A stretch of DNA of 64,000 nt from contig OZ242192.1 of assembly GCA_965205955.1 (NCBI GenBank), positions 1,488,001 through 1,552,000 on the forward strand. The letters run 5' to 3'. This document shows positions 8,378-18,100 of this stretch, in pieces; the stretch's first letter is position 1, and every line of letters starts with the position of its first letter. The position numbers and the translations under genes are program-made. Source of the DNA: G965202915 sp965205955 (GTDB taxonomy: Bacteria > Pseudomonadota > Gammaproteobacteria > Eutrophobiales > Eutrophobiaceae). The notes beneath the pieces are model-generated. The model was given only the letters and a program-made list of their open reading frames with translations, had not been told where the DNA came from and did not search any database.

Positions 8378-9655
8378 TCATTGCCCGCCAATAAGCGCCT
8401 GATTGTTCATATAGGGGCGCAGCGCCTGCGGGATGACTATATTTCCGTCTTTGTCCTGATAGTTCTCAATGACTGCAATCAGGGTTCTGCCCACGGCCAG
8501 GCCGGAGCCGTTGAGCGTGTGCAGCAATCCGGTTTTTTTGGTCTGCGGATCGCGCCAGCGCGCCTGCATGCGCCTCGCCTGAAAGTCCTCGAAATTGCTG
8601 CATGAGGATATTTCCCGGTATTTATTCGATCCGGGCAGCCAGACTTCAATATCATAGGTTTTGGCGGCGGAAAATCCGAGATCTCCGCCGCACAGCGCCA
8701 CTACCCTGTAGGGAATATTCAGTTTCTGCAGAATGGCCTCCGCATGGCCGGTCAATTGTTCGAGCGCGTTATAGGAGCCGCCGGGCTGCACCAACTGCAC
8801 CAGCTCGACCTTCTCGAACTGGTGCTGGCGTATCATGCCCCGGGTGTCTTTGCCATAGGAACCGGCCTCGCTGCGAAAACAGGGGGAATGACAGACATAT
8901 TTTGCCGGCAATACACCGATATTCAGTATTGCGTCGCGGGCTATATTGGTGACCGGGACTTCGGCCGTCGGGATGAGATACAAGTCCCGTTCTTCGATCT
9001 GAAAGAGATCCTGCTTGAATTTGGGCAACTGGCCGGTGCCGTAACAACTGTCGGAATTGACCAGATACGGAACATTGATTTCGCGGTAGCCGTGCTCGCT
9101 TATATGGGTATCCAGCATGAATTGGATCAGTGCGCGGTGCAGGTGCGCAACGTCTCTATGCAATATGACAAAGCGGGCGCCGGCTATTTTTGCGGCCGTT
9201 TCAAAGTCGAGCAGTCCGAGAGCCTCGCCTAAACTAACGTGGTCTTTGGCTTCAAAATCAAACCCCGCCGGTTCACCCCATTTTCTTATCTCTACACTAT
9301 CTTCTTCGCTGGTACCTTCAGGCACGGATTCATGCGGAATGTTTGGTATGCCGGTAACAATCTCGTTGAGTTTTGCCCGAATATCATCAAGCTCCGCCGC
9401 GCTTTTATCGAGTTGCTGCTTAATATCAGCGACCTCATCCATGATAGCCTGCGCATCCTTTCCTTCGGCTTTTAACCGGCCAATCTTTTTTGATTTGGAA
9501 TTCCGCAGGGCTTGCAGTTCTTCGGTCTCGATCTGGATTGCCTTGCGTCTTTCTTCTATTTTTTTTATTGCAGTGGTATCAAGCCTCATGTTGCGCCTGG
9601 TCAAGGCAGCAGCAACGGCATCGAGATCATGTCGTAATAACTGGGGGTCTAGCAC
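8378..9655 (-). CDS. serS: Seryl-tRNA synthetase
   Basis: 425 residues, close to E. coli SerS (430). It charges tRNA-Ser with serine in the cytoplasm. An N-terminal antiparallel coiled coil (about residues 30-100, Lys/Glu/Ala-rich) contacts the long variable arm of tRNA-Ser. The class II catalytic core shows motif 2 as FRSEAGSYGKDTRGMIRQHQ and motif 3 as VGRTLIAVIENYQ. The start overlaps the stop of folD by 7 bp, indicating translational coupling in a fluC-folD-serS transcript. A serine tRNA gene lies about 4 kb away on the same strand. Confidence 0.97.
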   Translation of the reverse strand: MLDPQLLRHDLDAVAAALTRRNMRLDTTAIKKIEERRKAIQIETEELQALRNSKSKKIGRLKAEGKDAQAIMDEVADIKQQLDKSAAELDDIRAKLNEIVTGIPNIPHESVPEGTSEEDSVEIRKWGEPAGFDFEAKDHVSLGEALGLLDFETAAKIAGARFVILHRDVAHLHRALIQFMLDTHISEHGYREINVPYLVNSDSCYGTGQLPKFKQDLFQIEERDLYLIPTAEVPVTNIARDAILNIGVLPAKYVCHSPCFRSEAGSYGKDTRGMIRQHQFEKVELVQLVQPGGSYNALEQLTGHAEAILQKLNIPYRVVALCGGDLGFSAAKTYDIEVWLPGSNKYREISSCSNFEDFQARRMQARWRDPQTKKTGLLHTLNGSGLAVGRTLIAVIENYQDKDGNIVIPQALRPYMNNQALIGGQ

Positions 9656-10536
9656 TTCTTGTCGCGGGGATGTTTTGTGCTTGTTTCTTTCTCTGTACGT
9701 TCGGCTGCCCGTATCGTATTGACAAGAAGCATGGTAATGGTCATTGGACCTACCCCGCCGGGAACCGGTGTGATCAGGCTTGCTTTTTCATACACCGAGT
9801 CAAAGTCTATATCACCAACCAGACGGCCATCGTCAAGGTAATTGATCCCCACGTCGATAACCACAACTCCCTCCTTGACCATATCACCGGTGATCATTTT
9901 TGGCTTTCCGGTGGCGACAACCAGGATATCGGCCTGGCGCGTGATCTCCGCGAGGTTCTGTGTTTTCGAGGTACAGATACTCACCGTTGCGTTCATGTGT
10001 AACAGCAACATGGCCATCGGTTTGCCAACGATATTACTCCGGCCTACGACAACGGCATGTTTCCCCTCTACAGAAACTTTCAGGTTTTCAAGCAAAGATT
10101 TAACACCATAAGGGGTGCAGGGGGGAAATATGGTGTTACCGGTAACCAGGGCGCCCACGTTATACAAATGAAAACCATCGACATCCTTATCGACCGAGAT
10201 CGTTTCCAGTACTTTATTCTGATCGATATGGGCGGGTAATGGCAACTGAACCAGGATACCATGGATACGATTATCGTCATTTACTTCTCGTATCTTTTTT
10301 AACAGCTCGCCTTCGCTTATACCGGCATCGAGTCTATATACTTCCGAATATAAGCCTATACCTTCAGATGCCTTGATTTTGTTATTGACATACGTCTGGG
10401 ACGCCGAATCGTTTCCGACAATAATGACGGCAAGTCCGGGACACACATTTTTTCGCTTCAACTCATCAACCCGTGATCTCCATTGATCGCGAACCTGTTT
10501 GGCTATTTTTTTTCCGTCGATGATCTTTTCTTTCAT
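9649..10536 (-). CDS. folD: Methylenetetrahydrofolate dehydrogenase/cyclohydrolase
   Basis: 295 residues, a bifunctional cytoplasmic enzyme interconverting 5,10-methylene-, methenyl- and 10-formyl-THF. Visible signatures are SQTYVNNKIKASE with the catalytic Lys, PCTPYGVKSLLE, the NADP-site GRSNIVGKPMAMLL, and TPVPGGVGPMTITMLL. The frame is open 30 codons further upstream, but conservation begins at MKEKIIDGKK, so the ATG at 10536 is chosen. It sits between fluC (44 bp upstream) and serS (7-bp overlap), all on the minus strand. Confidence 0.96.
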   Translation of the reverse strand: MKEKIIDGKKIAKQVRDQWRSRVDELKRKNVCPGLAVIIVGNDSASQTYVNNKIKASEGIGLYSEVYRLDAGISEGELLKKIREVNDDNRIHGILVQLPLPAHIDQNKVLETISVDKDVDGFHLYNVGALVTGNTIFPPCTPYGVKSLLENLKVSVEGKHAVVVGRSNIVGKPMAMLLLHMNATVSICTSKTQNLAEITRQADILVVATGKPKMITGDMVKEGVVVIDVGINYLDDGRLVGDIDFDSVYEKASLITPVPGGVGPMTITMLLVNTIRAAERTEKETSTKHPRDKKC

Positions 10537-10579
10537 TGTTATTATTTCTGTCAACCAGCTGTTATCATTTCGGTTCCGT

Positions 10580-10954
10580 TCATATTTGCCTCCCCAGCGC
10601 CATACCCGACCAGCATACCAACACACATAAACCGACGCTTACAATCATATTGAGACCCGCCTTGGTGAGGTCACCTGCTTCAATCAGATTCATGGTGTCG
10701 ATTGAAAAGGTGGAAAAGGTGGTAAATGCGCCCAATAGACCAACCATCAATACGGCGCGCCATTCGGCACTGATTTCCATCCTCTCCAGCATAAGCACGT
10801 ACAGCAGACCCATCGCAAACGAGCCGATCACATTTACCGCCAATGTGCCATAGGGGAAACCACGACCGAGCAATAGATAAATACCATTAGAAACCCAGAA
10901 ACGCAATAGTGCGCCTATGGCGCCGCCAATAGCAATTGAAGCGATCTGAAACAA
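10580..10954 (-). CDS. crcB: Fluoride exporter FluC/CrcB
   Basis: 124 residues with four hydrophobic helices, the usual single-domain size of the dimeric F- channel. Family motifs are present: GGAIGALLRFW near the N-terminus, GTLAVNVIGSFAMGLL, and GLLGAFTTFSTFSID, which contains the Phe/Thr/Ser track lining the pore. It exports cytoplasmic fluoride. No fluoride riboswitch consensus is visible in the ~150 bp upstream, so regulation is unknown. It is first in the apparent fluC-folD-serS group. Confidence 0.95.
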   Translation of the reverse strand: MFQIASIAIGGAIGALLRFWVSNGIYLLLGRGFPYGTLAVNVIGSFAMGLLYVLMLERMEISAEWRAVLMVGLLGAFTTFSTFSIDTMNLIEAGDLTKAGLNMIVSVGLCVLVCWSGMALGRQI

Positions 10955-11158
10955 AATGTGCTCTCTTTGAGTTACTATCCCGCAGCTTGCTGCGGAGATG
11001 ATTTATTCGAACTGTGGTCGCTATTCTATATGAGTGGACCACTTGTGCGCTCTACGCCTATCGGTATAGCAACCGCTGCACATTCATGCAGCGGTTCCCT
11101 GATGTTCAGATCCCATGCCGGACTAAGCCCGATCTCTATAAAAATACCGTGCTGCGCT

Positions 11159-12601
11159 TCAGTACTGAAGTTGCAAACCGACCTGAAATTGATCGACATC
11201 GGCGCCACGCAGACCTGTAATGTTTGCATCACCCGTCTGCCAGTTGGCATTGAGTCTGGCGTTATGTCCGGAAATTATATAGTTCACCCCCAATTCCAGC
11301 AAATCGCTATCTGGAGACGAGTCCGGCATGTTTTCATTATAACGGACATAGGGCTGGAGCTTGCCGATGCCTACGTCTTGTGGAAAGAGATAGCCGGCCG
11401 TAATAAAATAGGATTCACCATCGAATAAACAGAAGCAATTCCTAACCTGAGCAGCAGGAGCAACGGCAGCAGCATTAGCATCATCAAGGGCATCAATAAG
11501 GGCCTGATTACCAGCAGGAGTAGTAAGGGCAGTCCTAGCATCAAGAGCAGCCATAAGGTTCGTAGCAGTAGGAGCAGCAGCAACGGCAGCATTAGCCTGA
11601 TCAAGGGCAGCAACAAGGGCCGCATTACCAGCAGGATCAGTAAGGTTAGTCCTAGCAGTATTAACAGCGGCGGTAGCACGACGGTTCGCAGCAGTAATCG
11701 TTTCTGGAATGTCATCGGAATCAAATACCTTGTATTCCCCCTCAATAGTAACTACCCCCTGGTTGGTCAGTGGTTTTTCGAACAGGAAATCAAAAATATA
11801 GGCCTCGAAGTCACCCGGTGTAGCCTCGGTACCCACGCCATCGCTCTGCTGGTTGAATGAAAACCCGAGGGTAAAAACATCACCGGCCGCGCCGTAATAG
11901 GTGCTGCTGGTATAATAGGCCGGGTTACCTTCCGGGTTCAGAAAATTGTAGGCGAAGCGACCCGCATACAGCAGGTTGTCATCCACATTGGCCCCGTTGT
12001 CAGTGCCCCCTGATACGGCGCCACTTAAACCATCAAAGACACCCAGCGCATATTGAAACTTGCTTTGTGTGCCCCAAACAGTGACCCCTTCGTCACGCCC
12101 CCATTCCCCTGCCGGTCCGCCACTATCGGAAGGCAGCAACGGCACGGTGTATTGATTCCATGACAGGGCATAGTAAGGGCCATTCATTTCAATACGGTCC
12201 GCCGGCACCAGCATACGCCCGGCCCAGACGTTGAATTGCGGGTTGAATTCAAACCGGGCAATCGCATCCAGTAATTCCATATCAGGATCTTCCGAACAGC
12301 CGCGCGGGCCTGCAGTCGCACACTCCGTGTTGACGGTAAACTTGATATTTTCATGGATCTGTCCATTGAAATACAAACGCACACTATCTATATTAAAATC
12401 ATTGGAATAGTCATCCCCATTGCCCGCCGCATCTTCCCTGGCTTGAAACAGTGTCCTTACCCCACCGCCAATACTGATCCATTTCGTATCGTCAATCTCG
12501 ATTTTGGCGCCTGCCGAAACCAATGAAGAAAACAACAAACAACTACTGACAAGCCCAACGGACAGACTTGTCTTGATCCTGTTTTTAGTCTTGTTACACA
12601 T
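11159..12601 (-). CDS. FmdC-like outer-membrane porin with Ala-rich insertion
   Basis: 480 residues. A signal peptide (hydrophobic run VGLVSSCLLFSSLVSAGA) is followed by a beta-barrel pattern: amphipathic strands, YLFPQDVGIGKLQPYVRYN near the end and a C-terminal aromatic residue (LQLQY). It resembles phosphate-selective-type porins. It lies downstream of formamidase, an amide/urea channel and FmdB, the setting of FmdC, the short-chain amide/urea porin of Methylophilus. The substrate is therefore inferred to be formamide, acetamide or urea. Residues ~300-385 form an Ala/Asn/Asp-rich insertion made of two ~40-aa repeats. GGGAGG lies 9 nt before the ATG. About 150 bp separate it from fmdB, so it may have its own promoter. 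Confidence 0.8.
   Translation of the reverse strand: MCNKTKNRIKTSLSVGLVSSCLLFSSLVSAGAKIEIDDTKWISIGGGVRTLFQAREDAAGNGDDYSNDFNIDSVRLYFNGQIHENIKFTVNTECATAGPRGCSEDPDMELLDAIARFEFNPQFNVWAGRMLVPADRIEMNGPYYALSWNQYTVPLLPSDSGGPAGEWGRDEGVTVWGTQSKFQYALGVFDGLSGAVSGGTDNGANVDDNLLYAGRFAYNFLNPEGNPAYYTSSTYYGAAGDVFTLGFSFNQQSDGVGTEATPGDFEAYIFDFLFEKPLTNQGVVTIEGEYKVFDSDDIPETITAANRRATAAVNTARTNLTDPAGNAALVAALDQANAAVAAAPTATNLMAALDARTALTTPAGNQALIDALDDANAAAVAPAAQVRNCFCLFDGESYFITAGYLFPQDVGIGKLQPYVRYNENMPDSSPDSDLLELGVNYIISGHNARLNANWQTGDANITGLRGADVDQFQVGLQLQY
11440..11690 (-). repeat. Two-copy ~120-bp tandem repeat in porin gene
   Basis: Two imperfect tandem units encode ARTNLTDPAGNAALVAALDQ and ARTALTTPAGNQALIDALDD, spaced by about 40 codons. 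The DNA is rich in GCA/GCT triplets, so slippage expansion is plausible. The bases immediately flanking the block code for ordinary barrel strands (YKVFDSDD and FDGESYFITAGY). Confidence 0.75.
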
Positions 12602-12754
12602 AAATCGTACCTCCCACCCGCTACGGGGTGATTACTTTATTTGTTTTGCTTGGATATTCTTTAAAAGATTGGAGTAGTGTTTCCTGAGCCGGGAGACCGG
12701 GTTAAAACATCTTGTCGATTTGCCATCTCCCAATGCAACAAACGGGAAACAGTG

Positions 12755-13054
12755 TCAATGCCCGAGCATCCATGGCCGGGATGGGCCGTGCTTATGCCTG
12801 ACATTGCTACGCTTAGGCCCACTGTGCGACTCTTTTTCATCCTTACGCACCAGCCTTGGCTCATGGGCACTACGCTCATTATGTTGATGAGCAATACGCT
12901 GAGTATTTTCCATGGTATTGAGCGAGGGCGCTTTGATGATACGTGGCGCCATTTGACCACAAGATGGACAAGTTGCGGGGAGCTTGCATGCGCTGATCTT
13001 ACGCACATTGCTAAACTCCCCACACTCATCACAGTCGTAATGATAAACAGGCAT
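12755..13054 (-). CDS. fmdB: FmdB-type zinc ribbon protein
   Basis: 99 residues. The N-terminal FmdB domain begins PVYHYDCDECGEF, with zinc ligands C8, C11, C29 and C32 in a CxxC...CxxC ribbon. The C-terminal half is basic, polar and probably disordered. FmdB proteins accompany formamidase and amidase genes and were proposed to regulate them in Methylophilus; the mechanism is not established. It lies 23 bp downstream of the AmiS/UreI gene, so it belongs to the same transcript. Confidence 0.88.
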   Translation of the reverse strand: MPVYHYDCDECGEFSNVRKISACKLPATCPSCGQMAPRIIKAPSLNTMENTQRIAHQHNERSAHEPRLVRKDEKESHSGPKRSNVRHKHGPSRPWMLGH

Positions 13055-13077
13055 TACTGCCTCCGCTCACTATTGCT

Positions 13078-13599
13078 TCAGGACAATGCGCCCGTCAGCA
13101 ATAAATATCCCGGGATCCAGCCTGTATAAATGCCCTGAACCGCACATACCATTCCGGTCACCTTTGCGATTGGTTTTTGCAAGGCCAGCAAGGCCCAAAA
13201 CATCAGCCATAACACAGCCCACGATGCCCAACACAAGGCAAACCAGGTACCCCAGGTGCTGTTGGCGTCGCCAAAGGCATCCAGCGTAATCGGGATAACG
13301 GTTATACCGACAAAGAAGCAAAACCAGCCCAGGCCACGACCGTCCGCGCCGTTCCATCTGTTCCACGCCACCCAGAAATAGGTAAACGTAAACAGAAGGG
13401 TAAACGCAGCCGCCCTGACGGAGGATAAATCTCCGGCACTTGCTCCACTAAAAGCCAGGTATAGGGCAACCAACAAGGTCAATGTACCGACAAAAATATT
13501 AATAACAGATATTTCGCGGTCTTCAATATAGCCCATGACCCAGATGCCGTTCAGAAAAAGAACGGCCCCGACAAACAATAACACTAGTCCAAGTAACAT
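13078..13599 (-). CDS. AmiS/UreI family short-chain amide or urea channel
   Basis: 173 residues with six predicted transmembrane helices, typical for the family. The sequence starts MLLGLVLLFVGAVLFLNGIW and contains FTYFWVAWNRW and the C-terminal GIYTGWIPGYLLL, conserved in AmiS/UreI. Family members let urea or short aliphatic amides cross the inner membrane. Placement 12 bp after the formamidase gene and before fmdB makes amide uptake (formamide, acetamide) the most likely role. Confidence 0.92.
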   Translation of the reverse strand: MLLGLVLLFVGAVLFLNGIWVMGYIEDREISVINIFVGTLTLLVALYLAFSGASAGDLSSVRAAAFTLLFTFTYFWVAWNRWNGADGRGLGWFCFFVGITVIPITLDAFGDANSTWGTWFALCWASWAVLWLMFWALLALQKPIAKVTGMVCAVQGIYTGWIPGYLLLTGALS

Positions 13600-13611
13600 A
13601 ATATCCCTCTC

Positions 13612-14856
13612 CTAATCCGAATCTGCTACGTTAGTTCCCGCAACATGAGATTGACGAGAAGGACCGTCCTTATTTACTCGCATATCGAAATCGAATATCT
13701 CGGTCGGTAATGCCAGAGTACAACAGGCATTCGGGATATCAACGATACCGCTGATCCGCCCTTCTACGGGTGCAGTACCCAGAATCATATAGGCCTGTTC
13801 ACCGCTGTAACCAAACTTCTTCATGTACTCAACCGCATTCAGACAAGCACGACGGTAAGCAATGGTCGCATCCAGATAATGTTGTTCCCCGGTATGCTCA
13901 CAAACCGAAACCCCTTCGAATATCAGGTATTCCGTGAAGCGTGGTTCAATCCGACTCGGCTTGAATATAGGATTAATAACCCCATATTTCTCCATGCCGC
14001 CTTTAATCAGGTCTACCCCGATATCAATCCAACCGGCCATCTCAATGGCGCCGCAAAACGTGATTTCACCATCGCCCTGGGACCAGTGTATATCGCCCAT
14101 GGAGAGACCGCCCCCATCAACGTAAACCGGAAAATAGATCTGCGATCCACGCGACAGGTTTTTAATATCGCAATTGCCGCCATGCTCGCGTCCCGGCACC
14201 GTGCGGGCAGCGACTGCGCCAGCGTCCTTCGCCGCTGAGCCCCCCATTTGCCCCATCAGGGCGGTGGTTGTGCCTGCCATGCCATCCGGTAGCGTACACA
14301 AGGGTGGCACTCGATCCGGATCGGTTTTAAACAGCTTGGATTCCCGATCATTCCAGGTTGCCAGTAATTCGGCAGAAGGCAAACAACCAATCAGTCCCGG
14401 ATGGATCATGCCGGGCCAACGTACGCCCGGTATATGCCGTGAAGAAGTGTGAATACCGTGAAAATCCCAACATGCCTTCCTCGCCTTGGGATAATGTCTA
14501 TCCAGAAAGCCGCCACCATTTTCATATGCGAAAATGCCGGTGAACCCCCACTGGGATGAGTCCAGCGCTCCAATATCATTGATATCCACCACCATCAGGT
14601 CACCCGGTTTCGCGCCTTCCACGCCGAACGGGCCGCTGAGATAGTGTACCTTGGAAAGATCGACATCACGGATATCGTTGGCACTCTCGTCGTTGTTGAT
14701 TTGACCGCCGGTCCAATCGTAACACTCTACCCGGAATTCATCGCCGGGCTTGAACATTTCCACCATGGGAATATCCGGATGCCACCGATTGTGCGGTTTG
14801 ATATCCAGTTGTTCAGGAACTTTATTCGTATCAATACTAAATGCAGTTTTTGCCAT
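13612..14856 (-). CDS. fmdA: Formamidase (acetamidase/formamidase family)
   Basis: 414 residues, close to the ~410 of characterised bacterial formamidases. It hydrolyses formamide to formate and ammonia in the cytoplasm. Family blocks include HNRWHPDIPMVEMFKPGDEF, DIRDVDLSKVHYLSGPFGVE, PGVRWPGMIHPGLIGC, VPGREHGGNCDIKNLSRGS and IHWSQGDGEITFCGAIEM. The frame is open to 14907, but AAAGGAGGGAG lies just upstream of the ATG at 14856, which fixes the start at MAKTAFSID. It is the promoter-proximal gene of fmdA-amiS-fmdB-porin and divergent from the 5-oxoprolinase gene. Confidence 0.94.
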   Translation of the reverse strand: MAKTAFSIDTNKVPEQLDIKPHNRWHPDIPMVEMFKPGDEFRVECYDWTGGQINNDESANDIRDVDLSKVHYLSGPFGVEGAKPGDLMVVDINDIGALDSSQWGFTGIFAYENGGGFLDRHYPKARKACWDFHGIHTSSRHIPGVRWPGMIHPGLIGCLPSAELLATWNDRESKLFKTDPDRVPPLCTLPDGMAGTTTALMGQMGGSAAKDAGAVAARTVPGREHGGNCDIKNLSRGSQIYFPVYVDGGGLSMGDIHWSQGDGEITFCGAIEMAGWIDIGVDLIKGGMEKYGVINPIFKPSRIEPRFTEYLIFEGVSVCEHTGEQHYLDATIAYRRACLNAVEYMKKFGYSGEQAYMILGTAPVEGRISGIVDIPNACCTLALPTEIFDFDMRVNKDGPSRQSHVAGTNVADSD

Positions 14857-15190
14857 TTTGGAACTCCCTCCTTTGACCATATAGTTTATACTTATATTAG
14901 CTATCAACCTTCAGCACATTACTCAGAATAAGAAACTGTGCAAGTAAAATTGATAGTGAAACTTAAATACTACACTTTAATTATTATTAAACACACTAAC
15001 ATCATAAAGCATATTATTATTTATTAGTTATAGCACATACCATGGAAAAAGCAAGAAAAATATATAAATAATATGAGGCCAGGAAGCCGAACAACGAGCG
15101 CCTGTTTCATTTAATGTTTATATTCAAATGACTTACAAGATAAATCAGACAAATTACTGAATATAATTCAGCCCACTTTTTTTTACATAA
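14857..15190. promoter_or_regulatory. AT-rich divergent intergenic region
   Basis: 334 bp between fmdA (minus) and the 5-oxoprolinase gene (plus), clearly more AT-rich than both genes. It must carry both promoters. Apart from the fmdA ribosome site near 14865 and several TATA-like runs (for example around 15055-15072), I see no convincing operator or RNA element. Confidence 0.5.
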
Positions 15191-18100
15191 ATGACGCAAA
15201 AAATTACAGGTTGCCAGCACACAGACCGGGAGCAATGGGAATTCTGGATCGATCGCGGCGGCACGTTTACCGACGTGGTGGCCCGTCGGCCCAACGGCGA
15301 GGTGCTCACCCATAAACTGCTGTCGGAAAACCCCCGGCAGTACCGGGATGCAGCGATTCAGGGCATCAAGGATATACTCAATCAATCCGGGTTTGCCATC
15401 GGCGGCGATCAAAGCCTGCCGAGCGAGCACATTCGGGCGGTCAAGATGGGGACCACTGTAGCCACCAATGCCCTGCTGGAACGCCGAGGCGAGCGCACCC
15501 TTCTGGTAATCACGCGCGGGTTTGCGGATGCCCTCAGAATCGGCTATCAGGCGCGCCCCGAGCTGTTCGCGTTGCACATCAAACTGCCGCAGATGCTGTA
15601 CGAGGCGGCGCTTGAGATCGAAGAACGCATCAATGCCGCCGGCGAAGTCCTGATTCCGCTGGATGTGGCCGGCGCGCAACGGGGGTTCGAGCGGTTTTTT
15701 GCCGCCGGCTACCGCTCCGCCGCCATCGTTTTGATGCACGGCTACCGCCATCACGATCACGAAAACCGGCTTGCCGAAATCGCCCGGGCTGCCGGGTTCG
15801 AGCAGGTGTCGGTGAGCCACGTGGTCAGCCCGTTGGTGAAACTGGTTTCCCGGGGGGATACCACCGTGGTGGATGCGTACCTCTCGCCGATCCTGCGCCG
15901 CTATGTCGATCAGGTGGCGTCGCAAATGCCGGGGCTCAGGGAGCTGGGCGGCAAGCTGATGTTCATGCGCTCCAATGGTGGATTGACCGACGCCGGTTTT
16001 TTTCAGGGCAAGGACGCAGTGCTTTCCGGCCCCGCCGGCGGCGTGGTGGGAATGGCGCGGGTGTCGGAACCGGCGGGCTTCAACCGGGTCATCGGTTTTG
16101 ACATGGGCGGCACTTCCACCGATGTCAGCCACTACAATGGCGAGTCCGGCCACGGCGAATTTGAACGGACTTTTGAAACCGAAGTGGCCGGGGTGAGGCT
16201 GCGCGCGCCAATGATGCTGATTCACACCGTGGCCGCCGGTGGCGGGTCGATCCTGCATTTTGATGGCGCGCGTTATCGCGTCGGCCCGGATTCCGCCGGC
16301 GCCTGTCCGGGCCCGGTGTGTTATCGCAACGGCGGACCGCTGACGATCACCGATTGCAATGTCATGGTAGGTAAACTCCAGCCTGATCTGTTCCCCCGGG
16401 TGTTCGGCGCCAGCGCCGATGAGGCGCTGGATGCGCGCGTGGTGGCGCAAAAATTTTCCGAACTGGCAACGCAGATCCAGTCCGAAACCGGCGACCAGCC
16501 CCCCCCGGAATCGGTGGCGGCGGGATTCCTCGCCATCGCCGTGGAAAATATGGCCAACGCCATCAAAAAGATTTCTGTGCAGCGTGGCTATGATGTCTCT
16601 GAATATACCCTGTGCTGTTTCGGCGGCGCCGGCGGGCAGCACGCCTGCCTGGTGGCCGATTCGCTGGCGATGAAGCGCATCCTGATTCATCCCTGCGCGG
16701 GGGTGCTGTCGGCCTACGGCATGGGGCTGGCCGATACCGTGGTGGAACTCCAACAGGCGGTGGAAGCCGCTCTCGATCGCAAGCTGCTGGATGTGCTCGC
16801 TGGTGAACTGGACAGGCTACAGCGGGAAGGAATGGATGAATTGAAGGCCCGGGGCGAAGACTGCGCGGAAGGTAGCAGCCTGCGCTTTCGGCGAGCGCTG
16901 CACATCCGCTATCACGGCTCCGATACGGCCCTGGTGGTGGACCACGGCGGGCTGGAACAAGTGGTGTCGGCGTTTGAAGCGCTGCACCGCATGCGCTTTG
17001 GTTTCATCTCCCCGGAGAATGGCCTGGTGGTGGAATCGATCGAGGTGGAAGTGATCAAAACCGCCCGCCCGTCCACCATCGTCAACCGAGTCAACACCGA
17101 CAGCCCGGCGGCTCGTCCCGACGCGCTAAGAAAGTGTTATATGGATGGCCGTTGGCAATCTTGCCCCTTTTATCATCGCAGTACCCTCAGTGCCGATGAG
17201 TTTGTGGAGGGTCCGGCGGTGATTCTCGACCCCACCAGCGCTATCGTGGTGGAGCCCGGATGGGGCGCGTTATTGACCGCCGATAACAATCTGGTGCTGG
17301 AACGCCGCCGGAAGCGCAGGCGGGAACGCGCGGTGGGAACCGGGGTTGATCCGGTTATGCTCGAGATCTTCAATAATCTTTTCATGTCCATCGCCGAGCA
17401 GATGGGCTCGGTGCTGGAGAACACCGCGGCGTCGGTCAACATCAAGGAGCGGCTGGATTTTTCCTGCGCAATTTTTGACCTCGGCGGCGCGCTGGTGGCG
17501 AATGCGCCGCACATGCCGGTGCATCTCGGCTCTATGAGCGAGAGCATCAAGACCGTGATCCGCGAGCGTGGCGCTAACATTGACCCCGGCGATGCCTATA
17601 TTCTCAACGCGCCGTACAACGGCGGCACCCACCTCCCGGACGTCACTATCATCAAGCCGGTGTTCGCAACTGGCAAACTTTTGTTTTATGTCGCCTCGCG
17701 CGGTCACCACGCCGACATTGGCGGTAAAACTCCGGGCTCGGCGCCGGCGGATTCCACCAGCATTGAGGAAGAGGGGGTGGTCATCGACAACTTCAAACTG
17801 GTGCAGAACGACTGCTTCCGTGAACGGGAAGTTTATCAGCTGTTGACCGCCGGCAAGTGGCCGGCGCGCAATCCGCGGATGAACATCGCCGACTTCAAGG
17901 CGCAACTGGCCGCGTGCGAAAAGGGCGCACACGAGTTGATCGACATGGCGGAGCATTATGGCCTCGACACCGTGTACGCCTACATGCGGCACGTGCAGGA
18001 CAACGCCGAAGAATCCGTGCGCCGCGTGCTCGGTGTGCTCGAGGACGGCAGTTTCACCTACGCCATGGACGACGGCAGTTGCATTGCGGTGGCAGTGCGG

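Noticed and set aside
10955..11158. Possible fluoride riboswitch or terminator upstream of crcB (hairpin CCGCAG/CTGCGG at 10980-10995)
   Set aside because: The hairpin has no T tract and the conserved fluoride-aptamer sequence is not seen.
15107..16753. 548-codon minus-strand frame opposite the 5-oxoprolinase gene
   Set aside because: His/Gly/Arg-rich antisense translation with no recognisable domain; the plus frame has clear, continuous HyuA motifs.
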